Made by a program: the position numbers and the translations under genes
Assembly: GCA_028565635.1 (NCBI GenBank)
Contig: JAOXYB010025192.1
Location: 1-16,034, forward strand
Origin: Phoronis ovalis
Taxonomy: Eukaryota > Phoronida > Phoronidae
DNA: 16,034 bases
Direction of reading: 5' to 3'
Notes under the pieces: generated by a model
The model's input: the letters and a program-made list of their open reading frames with translations, nothing else
What the model was told of the DNA's origin: nothing
The model's database searches: none
Shown: positions 1 to 8,948 of the stretch, in pieces
Layout: each line of letters starts with the position of its first letter
Numbering within the stretch: position 1 is the first letter of the stretch

Positions 1-167
1 AATTCTTTTGTTCCAAGCCAGCTGGTATCTCTGTCAGAACAGATATTTTTAAGAACAGATCCACTGCGTGCACTTGAATTTTTAACACACCAAAAATCCC
101 ATGGTTAGATAAATGGTTTCTTAAATTCCTAGTAGTTACCATAAGTGTTTTAAAACATTAAGCTCAC
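1..167 (-). other. Start of intron 1 of the left signal-peptide gene
   Basis: This is the intron that follows the signal-peptide exon at 168-222. The donor GTGAGC reads leftwards from position 167. The first roughly 45 intronic bases (122-167) still resemble the matching intron of the second copy (about 8895-8948), including a shared stretch around the donor and a shared GTAACTACTA block. Nothing else is recognised before the window edge, and the next exon lies outside the window. Confidence 0.6.
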
Positions 168-222
168 CGAGAACAACAACAGATGACGCTAAAAGTAATC
201 CGAGGGTGTAAGGATTCGCCAT
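168..222 (-). CDS. Signal-peptide first exon of a secreted protein, paralogue of the exon at 8949-9003
   Basis: The exon starts at an ATG in good Kozak context (A at -3, G at +4). It encodes MANPYTLGLLLASSVVVLG across the splice site and ends in phase 1 at a GTGAGC donor. The peptide has a short N-terminus, a hydrophobic core (LGLLLASSVVVL) and a small-residue end, as expected of a secretory signal. Length (55 nt), phase, donor and flanking DNA all match the exon at 8949-9003, which supports it as a real exon although no partner exon is in the window. It is probably the first exon of a tandem paralogue running off the left edge. It could instead be an alternative first exon or a dead duplicate. 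Confidence 0.7.
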
Positions 223-747
223 TTTCAATCATGATAATTTTAACAAGCAGTCACATGACTTCAACCCACGAGAATTGAATGCATTTCGGGGGAAGCAGGC
301 AATAGTAACACGTAATTCATTGTCTTGTTACAACAGAAAGAGTAGAAAGTCCGGCACACATCATCTAAGGCGTTTTATGTATTGTCAAAAACGTTTGAAA
401 GGGTTGTCCACATGGCCTAATCGGGCTGAATAAAAAAGTATGCCTTTACTTTATCTAATCCCCGATATCGAAATCCCAGCAGCTGAAAAAATTGACAGTT
501 AATCTGACTGTGACAGAATTTGGAATTTGTGGTAATTAAAGAATCCTTCTTGGAAAATTTAAAAAAGATGGTGTTTTTAAAGGGGTGGAGGACGGAATAT
601 TTACGGAAAACCAATGGTTCAAATTTTTTGTAATGATCGAAAATGTTCAGACTTTGAAAAAATGTGACCACATGAAAAAACTTACAATTTCATTTCTTAT
701 GCATTTGAAAAGTGTAACGGATGATGATGCCGGTGACTACATAGAAT

Positions 748-769
748 TTTCCTGATAATTTAAGGAAGT
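748..769. promoter_or_regulatory. Conserved block upstream of signal exon, copy 1
   Basis: The 19-base core TTCCTGATAATTTAAGGAA is identical in both duplicated upstream regions (here and at 10378-10399), while the surrounding sequence has diverged by substitutions and indels. Its outer halves form the inverted repeat TTCCT-N9-AGGAA. It lies about 530 bp upstream of the ATG at 222. A regulatory role is inferred only from conservation and symmetry. Confidence 0.25.
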
Positions 770-837
770 TGCTGAACAATACATTACATCTTCTCAAAAC
801 AGCTATCATGTTGCATGTAGAACTACCCAATGGAAAC

Positions 838-1537
838 ACACTCTCTTACGGCACACAACACGGTCCTATTCATCAATACGTGTTGTCAGTCCCGGTAGTA
901 GGCCGCACATTTGTATGGGATTAAGAGGTGTAATATCAAGGCAATTGTCAAGGTGGGTACCAATATTTCGTCCTACTTATTTATTTTTATGGCGGTCGTT
1001 CACACGTGCACACAGTTCGACCTTAGACTCCTGCGTTGAAATTTCTTTCGATTATCCTGTAATTTAAAGATAATCCGATGTTGATGAATCTCTATTGCGC
1101 GTGTATATACAATCATGTACTTCATAGATACTGTGTGTTAATTGTTGCACATGGAAAGAACGAATACACCTGTCGGGCAATGCAAGGAATTGTAAAAAGA
1201 CGTACAGATCTTCATCCATCAGGGATGACTATGAGAAAGTCGTATCACAATGTTGAGCCAACTCATGTTTGTCCTTGTGGAAAGAGGTTCTTCATCAAAA
1301 GGACTGAGAAAACATAAAAATAATTGTACATATTTCTTGCATATCACGTTCAGAAGTAATTAAATTTTGTTTCCAAAATAAAGTCTTTGCGACATGATAG
1401 TATAACAAAAATTTACAACCAGGACTGACGGCACACTACAGGCACGACTTGCTATGACCTGAGTGGCTTACTACCGGGACAGACAATACGAAAAACTATT
1501 GATGAATAGGACCAGATTGTGTGCCGTAAGAGAGTGT
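838..1537. mobile_element. Non-autonomous DNA-transposon-like element with long terminal inverted repeats
   Basis: The two ends form an imperfect inverted repeat. Positions 838-877 match the reverse complement of 1498-1537 at about 37 of 40 bases (termini ACACTCTCTTACGGCACACA). After a short offset, 879-900 matches the reverse complement of about 1470-1491 (both containing GTCCCGGTAGTA). Extra GACTGACGG/GGCACAC-like motifs lie just inside the right end. No transposase is visible. The interior holds a 79-codon plus-strand frame with zinc-finger-like residues. No convincing target-site duplication is seen, so the superfamily is unassigned. Confidence 0.75.
1078..1340 (+). pseudogene. Degraded zinc-finger-like fragment inside the inverted-repeat element
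   Basis: The frame opening at 1078 ends at 1317 and includes the stretch THVCPCGKRFF. Moving to the next frame at about 1291 continues the motif as SSKGLRKHKNNC. Together these resemble a C2H2/C2HC zinc finger (CPCGKRF, then L..H....C) broken by one frameshift. Upstream residues (YTCRAMQG.VKRRTDLH..GMT) look like a second, decayed finger. A plus-strand AATAAA lies near 1376. It is most likely a captured or ancestral DNA-binding gene fragment in the element. The match is by eye and short, so chance resemblance is possible. Confidence 0.35.
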
Positions 1538-1965
1538 AAATGTACAAATAATAATAATAAATAATATGTGTGTGCGTACATTTAAAAAAAAATTCAGATC
1601 AAGAAGTGCAAATAGTTCCCTTTCCCTTATTTGGTTCAAATTAGAATTCTCAAGACTCGACCTACATTGTTTGATTCCCTTAGCATTGTTGAAACAACCC
1701 TCAATCAAATCTTTATATATGTCAAGATAATTAGATGTTTCCAGAAAACCAATAAGATTATCTGAAGTATTCTTATAAACAAACTTTCAGGCAGTATTGC
1801 CTGTGTGTCACAACTTTTTAGTCATGCGACATCAACTTACAGAAAGACTGGGATAGTCCTTATCCTTTTTTAACAATAAGAGATATTACATTGTGTACCA
1901 TCTTTCAAACTGTTGTTCTCCACTTCTGGAATATTGGTTACTACTAAAAGAACTTTGGTGGTTGA
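1538..1965. other. Intergenic stretch with simple repeats
   Basis: No gene is recognised. The stretch has an (AAT)n-rich run at about 1547-1566 and one isolated unit (about 1610-1700, with TTCCCTTTCCCTTATT and ATTCTCAAGACTC) resembling the repeat family at 3180-3930. The minus-strand frame crossing this unit is a product of the repeat and not a supported gene. Confidence 0.5.
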
Positions 1966-1972
1966 TTTCAGA

Positions 1973-2389
1973 CCCGGGGGGTACTCAAGGTTTTTTGACT
2001 ACGTAGATGTGCAAAACCCAATCCAAAATTTTAGCTTGTGGTAGCAAACCCAATCCAAATTTTTTGAAATTTTAGGGTAGTAATACAAATTTTGTGAAAT
2101 ATAAGGGTAGCAATCCAAAATTTTAAAATATTTGAGTATAGCAATCCATTTTTACACAAACTGACTGATACAAACCAAATTCCAAAATTTATTTATGGAA
2201 CTATGGATACAAACCTAAAATTAATCCAAATTATTTGCTGTACGGTAAGCAGAGGGTAGCAGTCCAAATTTTTGAATATCGTTATGGTAGCAATCCAAAA
2301 AAATACAGTAAAAAGTATATAATCCAAATCCACAATTTTCAATTCGGCTGCACACCCCCACCAAAAAATAACCTGAGTACCCCCCGGCC
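1973..2389. mobile_element. MITE-like element with GGGGGGTACTC termini
   Basis: The left end CCGGGGGGTACTCAAGGTT (1974-1992) is the reverse complement of the right end AACCTGAGTACCCCCCGG (2370-2387) apart from one extra base. The element is flanked by a direct repeat TTTCAGA at 1966-1972 and 2390-2396, a likely 7-bp target-site duplication. The interior is built from degenerate repeats of about 30-45 bp sharing GGTAGCAATCCAAAATTTT. No protein is encoded; the frame at 2235-2426 runs through the repeats. Confidence 0.8.
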
Positions 2390-2396
2390 TTTCAGA

Positions 2397-3179
2397 ACTC
2401 GGGTGAACACTTACAAAACCATGTAATGCATATAAGTCATTATGTACTAATATATGTGTTGGCCCATGGCCAATTTAAATTGAAAACTTTGTGTTGCCCT
2501 GTGCTGAAAATGTAAAATTCAAACTCAGTAGTTCATAGGTTCATATATTAGTTAAAATAATATGTGATTATACCGATTGAATAAGCAGTTAATACACAAT
2601 TGTTTATAGGTCAAAGGCTTTGGGAAAAAAGAAAAATGCATTAAAAAGAATAAATATAAAATACTTTGTTAATGAAATTCTGATATTGAGCAAGTGCACA
2701 CCGAAACCAAATTCACTTATAGTGTATATATAATCTCTGAGTATTAAATTGCAAAAAGCTTAACAGTTGCCGTGATGCATGCATTGCATACTCGTTGTGT
2801 ATGCCTGTTGAATTATGTAGCTCCAGTATAGTTCGTTGTGAGTTTTCCTGATCTTTTTTAACAATATTAGGTCCGTTTTGCTGCACTTTTTCTAATTAAC
2901 TTCGCCATTTTTTGCGTACTTGTCAGACAAACAGTTTGACCTCTAAATCAGTGAGTACTATTTAGTTTTAAAAAATCCTATTAAAATATACACAGAACCC
3001 TTTTAAAGACCCTTTTCCGTTTATTTGGAAGTGTTAATAAAAACGAGAATGACAAGCTTATAGCATAATGATGAAACAATCAAAGAAAGCTTATGAAAAA
3101 AAATGCCGCGTATCAAAGATTCTACAACTCCATTATTATCTCGATCCAGTAAAACTCAGACCGAGCATGCCGATTGAGG
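2397..3179. other. AT-rich non-coding stretch
   Basis: I see no exon with domain content, no clear RNA gene and no inverted-repeat element here. The region lies between the GGTACTC element and the TTCCTTATT repeat zone and may be the distal part of the kringle-Ig gene or intergenic DNA. Confidence 0.5.
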
Positions 3180-3930
3180 TAGTTCCTTCTTACTTTTTCC
3201 TTATTCAATAAGGAACACGGAACTGTTTCCCTTTTCCTTATCAGATTGAGGATTTCAGGGGAGATGAGTGAGCAATAGTTTGGAGCTTGAGAACCCAATT
3301 TCGCCCCCAATAAGGAAAAGGGAAGCATTTCCATTTTTCGTTTCTGATTTAGATCCGGAAAATGACTTGTTTCCTGTGTCGTTGTTTGATTGATTTGATA
3401 GTTTGAAAACAGAACCCTAATACGAGTCTTTAGAACTCCACTTGCCATTGGAACTGGTTCCTTTTTCCTTATTAGAGATTAAAATTTGAAGATTTCAAAA
3501 CTTTTTTCCTTTTAAGACCAAAATCGGGGTTCTCAAGACTATTGCGAATTCTTTTCTGTATTAAAAAACCTATGCGAGTAAAAAAAAGGAAAAAAGTTCT
3601 TTTGGTCAAGACCAACAGTCAAAGAAAGAAAAAGGAAATTGGGGTTCTTTAAGTCCACTCTAGGATTCTCTTTTCTTTATTTAATTGCTCAATCCAATAA
3701 GAAAAAGAAAAGTTTGATTTTCCTTATTCAAAAGTAACATTCAAATAAGGAATTGGGAAATTACTTATTCAGATCAAAATCTATTAAGGAAACCAGGTTT
3801 CCTTAATTTTTTAAGATTAAAATTGGGGTTTTCAAGATTCAAGCTACGGTTTTGTTTTCTTTCATGAAACCATCAGTCGAATAAGGAAAAGGGAAATAGC
3901 TCCATTTTTCTTTAAGGAAAAGGATTGATT
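3180..3930. repeat. Degenerate repeat zone with TTCCTTTTCCTTATT and GGGGTTTTCAAGA motifs
   Basis: Variants of TTCCTTTTTCCTTATT or its complement AATAAGGAAAAGGGAA recur at about 3190, 3228, 3309, 3460, 3718, 3740 and 3880. They often stand near a second motif (ATCGGGGTTCTCAAGA at about 3520, ATTGGGGTTTTCAAGA at about 3820). The motifs occur in both orientations. This is a decayed repeat array or several nested copies of one element. The 108-codon minus-strand frame at 3122-3448 is made of these repeats and is not taken as a gene. Confidence 0.65.
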
Positions 3931-5912
3931 GAGCACATTAGAAATCAGATTTTATTATATTTCATCCACGCGGTTAACACTATCAAACAGTAAATCAATT
4001 GTGCATGTGGAAAAGAATTTACATTGATGCAGGGCTATAAAATTAATCCATTCGGCATCAAAACAAGTTGTCAGTGTGCACCAAACTAGGAAGAAGCAAG
4101 AAATACCCAAAGTACCAAGAAATGCCAGCAGAATCTACAACATAAGGAAGCACCATGATGTTATTAAAATGTAGTAACAACTATACAAATGCTGCCCATA
4201 ATATTTTAGTTCTTTTTACGATGCAGATACAAAATATAAATTAAGGAAATTGATTAATTTTTCCTGAAGAAAGTATACCATGCAGTTGAATTCATTCCAA
4301 TCACAACAGCATTACGACAGCAAACATACTTCTCATTTCATTTTTGAATTTTAATATTAAATCACATATTTTTTAATAAATATCTATCAAATATGTGTTT
4401 CTTTATGAATATGTGTGCTAATGGACATAGTTACCAGGCGATCCAGCATCGTTGGCATAATTTTTGGCGCCTAAAAAAGCAAATTAAGAATTTACGAGAG
4501 TTGACAAATTGTAATTACGTGTACATCCCATGTAAAGCTTTTCTCTATATTTCGACCCCTTTAGGGGATACCTGGAGCTAGGCCACCAATTGTTTTAATT
4601 GCTTGCAACTCTATTTTCGGTAATAGCAGGCTCACAGGTTATAGTTGACGAAAATGTTCTTGTTGTGTGCAAGAAAGTCAATTTGAATTTTAAAACAGCT
4701 AAATGATAGCTGTAAATTTTGTTGGAACTATTATAACTTAGTTGTAATAGTCCCGAATATTTCTGTTTGTAACATTAACAATATATATATCAATTTTACG
4801 TGGTCTTTCTTTAGTCATTTTAAGTAAGACGAGTGTAGACTTGTTCAAGCCCGTTTGGATTTTTTTTATTATTTGATTACTGTATTAAAACATCAACCAG
4901 TTAAAAAAGTGCATTTTTTATTGATTCACTTCTCCGAGGCTAGTCAACTTTGCTGTTAAAACAGGTTTACAACCCATCAAAAGCAACCTCAGAACGTATA
5001 CTGTATGAAGAAAAAAATGTATACGTTGACCAAGTTACTAAAAGAGACCAGTAGGAAATCATTACCGTATACAATGATGGGGAATCGTCGTGTTTTGTAA
5101 ATATTAAGCATAACTCAGCCAATACTTCTTCGATTAAGGTAAGCCCCCGGTTAAACCCGATCGATAAGTCCAGATAAGTGTCTTATTCAATACATTGTGA
5201 GGACTGCTGGTTTTGGTAGCTTATTTTTGAGGGGTTGAAATTTTTTCCAAACACCACTTGCTCCATGTTGTAGTGGGGTGAGTTTTTACATGGGATGTAC
5301 ACGTGCTGAAAAACATTCTTTAAACAGCTGGGTTCAAACGTTTATTAGCAAATTGAACTTTGCCTAAGTAGTTTTAGTATAATTAAATATTTTCTCGGAT
5401 TTATGTTATGCATATGCAAATTCACGTAATCCCTGTGTTAAACACCAAAATTTGTTACCCGTAACCATCGCATGTAACAACCATATAGCTGATAACATTT
5501 GTTTGTGATTTCTTCTTGATTGAATTAAATTCATTCACAGACATTTTCTTATAAAACAAAAAATCATCACACGTTTTAAAAAGTTTTTGTATGAGATACA
5601 TGTTTTTCAACAGAAGTGCGTTTGGCAAATAAGATAAATTAGTTGGGTTATAAATTAAGTATTATTGTATTACATGGAGAAATGCACACATGTAGGTTGA
5701 AAAACTGATTTCACTGATGATGATGTACCATTGAAGCAATACTTTTTACTATATGTTCATGTACTGGACATTCTTTATCGTTCAAAATAAAGAAATGATT
5801 GTTAAATGAAATAAATAAATCGTAAAACAGGTTTGGAGATCCGTGCTATTATGTGAACAAACATTGTTTCGGATATTTTCTTAAACATTATTCTTTGGGT
5901 GAGACTACTTAC
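3931..5912 (-). other. Putative intron and 3' region of the kringle-Ig gene
   Basis: The Ig exon ends at a GTAAGT donor at 5912, so an intron starts here on the minus strand. No further conserved domain is visible. Two phase-compatible candidate terminal exons are weakly supported (4918-4952 and 4058-4134; see findings). Minus-strand AATAAA signals occur at 4917-4922 and 5341-5346. An 11-bp hairpin with one mismatch lies at 4727-4751. Two arms of a perfect 20-bp inverted repeat lie at 4517-4536 and 5285-5304. Confidence 0.4.
4517..5304. repeat. Perfect 20-bp inverted repeat pair, 748 bp apart
   Basis: The sequence ACGTGTACATCCCATGTAAA at 4517-4536 has its exact reverse complement at 5285-5304. 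A perfect 20-bp match is unlikely by chance in a window this size. The arms may be the ends of a decayed transposon, or two fragments of a dispersed family inserted in opposite orientations. No target-site duplication or transposase is visible. Confidence 0.6.
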
Positions 5913-6263
5913 TGATCACCACAAGGGTTATATTTGCTACTGTAGTTTCAATTGTTGTAAGTTGTTTCATACGGCAAGTATACGTTGCATCATCGCTAAT
6001 AGTGACATTCAGAATTGTCAATACAACAGAACCAGCTGAAGTACTATGTGTTGCTCTGCCAAGAAGGTCATCACGTGCAATTCCAGGAGGATTCAGATAG
6101 AACCAGTTGTAAACCATCACTTGATCAGGTTTATATTTGACCCACTGGATGGATTGCATAGTTGCAGTACTGGGTAAATACGAACAGGTTAACTTTACAG
6201 ATGTAGAACCTTCTTTGATTATTACAGTTGGCTGGTCCATTATAGCAATCTTAGGTTCTTGTC
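5913..6263 (-). CDS. Immunoglobulin-domain exon of the kringle-Ig gene
   Basis: This is a 351-nt exon, phase 1 at both ends (acceptor TTTATAG, donor GTAAGT), encoding about 117 residues. The fold signature is clear: strand B cysteine in VKLTCSY, tryptophan in IQWVKY, and strand F DDATYTC with its cysteine, preceded by SVVLTILNVT. This is a V-set or I-set Ig domain of normal size, with two possible N-glycosylation sites (NVT, NIT) near its end. It follows the kringle exon on the minus strand and joins it in frame. Ig domains usually bind other proteins outside the cell; the partner is unknown. The next exon downstream is not resolved. Confidence 0.88.
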
Positions 6264-8123
6264 CTATAAACACACATACATACACATGCAGTAAAAAAGG
6301 GTGCAGCGTCGGTTGAATGCAGCAATATCCCTATATAATAAAATACATAAATTAAATCAGGTGGAACGGTTTAACGTGAATAAGGTATCACTTACTTGAA
6401 ATAAGCTACTCACTTACATGCATCTTAAAAGAATAATTTCCAAGAAGAATTATCAAAATTGCTCAATCCATTTTTAAGTTATAGGCATTTGTTTTGGCGG
6501 CTATTAAATCTGCCATTATAACTTTTATTATCTATAATGCAAAGTACGGATCCCATATAGTCCTGCAAGCATGACCCTACTATGGACAGCCTAATACCCT
6601 TAACTTCAAAATGGATTTGATAATTATTATTACTCTTGTGCATGGAAAATTATTCTTTGAAAGTCAACCTAAAGGGATGGTTTACGAATGTTAGTGGCAC
6701 CTTATTCACTTTAAGATACAGACATGATTTAGAAAGGGAAATTTCTTTTTATCTCAAACCGAACATAGGAACGCAGGCCAGTAAATTTATCGGCCCAGTG
6801 TATTTGAATGGGAATTTTTTTAATGTAATGCGTCCAACAGTTTTAAATTGTATAGACACATTTTTCGTTTTGAAAATACGTATCGACCATTTTAAAAAAG
6901 GTCTTGCTTTCGCACAGATATGCTAAGAAAACGCTCTACAACTTCGGTTGATTTCGTAAATAGAACTCGCATTCCTATTTACATGTACCTTCAACACAAA
7001 TTGAAAGAACTATTATCTTATAACTGAAAAGGAAATCGATACGGTTAACAATTGTGATAAGCTTTAGAAATTTTATATATAAGAACAAAAACAGACAATT
7101 AATTGATATCATGCATGAAAATCATGTAAATATACAATGCTTAGTAGAATGACAATTCCTGCTTATTAGCAATTGCCAGGAAAATGTAACTAAACGGGCC
7201 CCTAAAATAATCACATTGGAATAGTGCACACGTGTCATATAAGTTACAACCATACGAAAAAACAGATTTGGACCATTCCTTTATATATGTGCTTTCTACA
7301 CACATATATCTAACAGAATACTCAAAAATTGTCTCGGTTAACATGTGTTACCAAATTCATTTACAGAAATCCTAGAATGAATAATACCAAGATTCTTTTC
7401 GATATTCAGCTATGTTTAAGAAATATAAGGATTTGTAATTTTGAGCACGATACATATATCATTTTTACCATATATACCATATTAATAATACTGGATTGAA
7501 TTAATAATAACTAGATTTTTTTCGACTTTGAGCTTTGTGGGCGAAAACTATCGACTTCAGAAGCTGGAAAATGGCTGCTAATTAAATGTCCGTCTTTTTT
7601 ATTTATGTTGCCAAACCAGAAACTCACCATGGGAAAATGCATGGTAAAGGGACATTCTTTCATGTATAGACCTAAAATTGTCATCTGAATACCTGCTATT
7701 TGAGACCACATACTAGCACCTTTTTTTTAAGCAGAAAAAATGGATTCTATCCCACCCCCGTACAATAGATTTAAAGATTTGTCATTCCTTAACGCACAAA
7801 TTACGAAGGCATCATCGTATTAAAAAGAACCAAAATGTCTAAAACTATAATTTGTTATTGAAAGGGAAACTGATCGATCAGCGCTTGTGGCAAACTAAAC
7901 TAAACCAGAGTGACCGAAAAACTATCGCATCGAAATTAGTATTCCTTGAAACAAAAATGTTTAGGTCGAAAAGGGCAACAGTTATCTATGTTGATCATAT
8001 TCATACACATGCTTGCATCGTATTTTAATAGTGAAACTAATTTTATGTGGCCTAAATGCATTCACACTAGAAATATTTTAAAAAATTGAAATGAACGTTT
8101 TGTTTGTTCTGATCGTTACTGAC
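6264..8123 (-). other. Intron between kringle and Ig exons
   Basis: The intron runs from a GTCAGT donor at 8123 to an AG acceptor at 6264. It is AT-rich with no recognised exon or RNA. The plus-strand 96-codon frame at 6636-6926 and the minus-strand frames at 7141-7344 and 7511-7711 have no domain signature, and I treat them as chance. Confidence 0.65.
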
Positions 8124-8408
8124 CTTGGTGGCAATTGGGAATTCTACAACTTTGCCATTTAATGTCAGCTGAGCGTGTGTAGCACCAGGGGCCACCGAAT
8201 TCGTAATCAGGGTTTCTACAATAATTGTTTGCGCCAGAGACGCCTCGGTCATTAGGAAATGAAGAATCAATAATATAAGTATTGTTCCTAATATCATGTG
8301 GAGTATTGGAATCCCATCTTTGACAAGTCAAGCCACTTACAGTAGTAGAATGTGTCCCAATGTATTCATTGCCTTCCCGAGTTATTTTGAATGTCGTCAA
8401 GTCTTCTA
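8124..8408 (-). CDS. Kringle-domain exon of the kringle-Ig gene
   Basis: This is a 285-nt exon, phase 1 at both ends, with acceptor TTTATTTACAG and donor GTCAGT. The 95 residues give a kringle in order: EYIGTHSTTVSGLTCQRWD, TPH, NNYCRNPD, GGPWCYT, KWQSC, IPNC. Five cysteines are present instead of six. The first kringle cysteine, expected before EYIGT, is replaced (FKITREGNEY), leaving its usual partner, the last cysteine, unpaired. Residues of the lysine-binding site seem kept: an acidic D-x-E after NP, the Trp of PWC, the Tyr after it, and K-W before the fifth cysteine. One N-glycosylation site (NNT) is visible. It splices in frame to the signal exon and to the Ig exon. Kringles bind proteins, often through lysines. 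Confidence 0.93.
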
Positions 8409-8948
8409 CTGTAAATAAAGTACGGCTTGATAATATAAATTTAAATAAATACATTAAGATAGCGAGTTATTGAGAAGATTAAATAGCCACATATACATAG
8501 TCAAGTTTTTTCAAAAAAACTTCTGTTAAAAACCTTCTAGGAATCACTCTGTACACTGATTTTAAATCTCAGGTACCACAATGATAGATAAACTGGCACG
8601 TATGCATATGTGTGAAACTGGAATCACGTCTTTATTAGTTACATAGATAAAAGTTAATTTTTGTATGCGACTTTAAAAATGTCCATGTAATTTCGTGTCA
8701 TACTGCTTAAAACATAAAATGTACCATGTTCTGAAAAATAACATGAGAAACACGAGTGCAAACTTTTATAAAAACAGTAAAAAACAAACCACCGCTCTAT
8801 ATAGAAACAATTGCTATATATGGATATAATAACAGGACAGTGAATGTGAATTTCACTGAGAATATGTCTTGTTTTCTGATGAAAGTCAAAAGATGAAAAT
8901 TCGTAGTAGTTACTATTAGTATTAAATGTTTTGAAACATTAAGCTCAC
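8409..8948 (-). other. Intron between signal exon and kringle exon
   Basis: This 540-bp intron has a GTGAGC donor at 8948 and a CAG acceptor at 8409. Its first roughly 50 bases match the intron after the left signal exon. The 76-codon frame at 8797-9027 is read-through of the signal exon into this intron. Confidence 0.7.

Larger units (their letters stand above)
122..837. repeat. Segmental duplication, copy 1 (signal exon plus upstream DNA)
   Basis: Three blocks here align colinearly with 8895-10475. They are the exon and its flanks (about 122-250), a block around GAATGCATTTCGGG and GTAACACGTA (about 270-325), and about 645-837, which ends at CCCAATGGAAA. Between the last two blocks, 330-640 is not clearly alignable to copy 2 and I see no gene in it. 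This copy lacks the extra 130 bp at 9034-9163 and the 33-bp palindrome seen in copy 2. Homology stops at the edge of the inverted-repeat element at 838. Confidence 0.75.

Noticed and set aside
417-671. 84-codon minus-strand frame upstream of the left signal exon
   Set aside because: Phe/Lys-rich as expected from AT-rich DNA. The matching region of copy 2 has no such frame, so it is not conserved.
3122-3448. 108-codon minus-strand open frame
   Set aside because: It is built from the degenerate TTCCTTATT repeats, which keep one frame open; there is no domain, signal or splice context.
4393-4581. 62-codon plus-strand frame covering one arm of the 20-bp inverted repeat
   Set aside because: No domain. 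The other copy of the repeat is not coding in the same way, and the frame is short.
6636-6926. 96-codon plus-strand open frame between the kringle and Ig exons
   Set aside because: No recognisable domain, signal peptide or splice signals; it is on the opposite strand in an AT-rich intron, so most likely chance.
8067-8297. 76-codon minus-strand frame overlapping the kringle exon
   Set aside because: It is an out-of-frame shadow of the kringle exon, whose motifs lie in the other frame.
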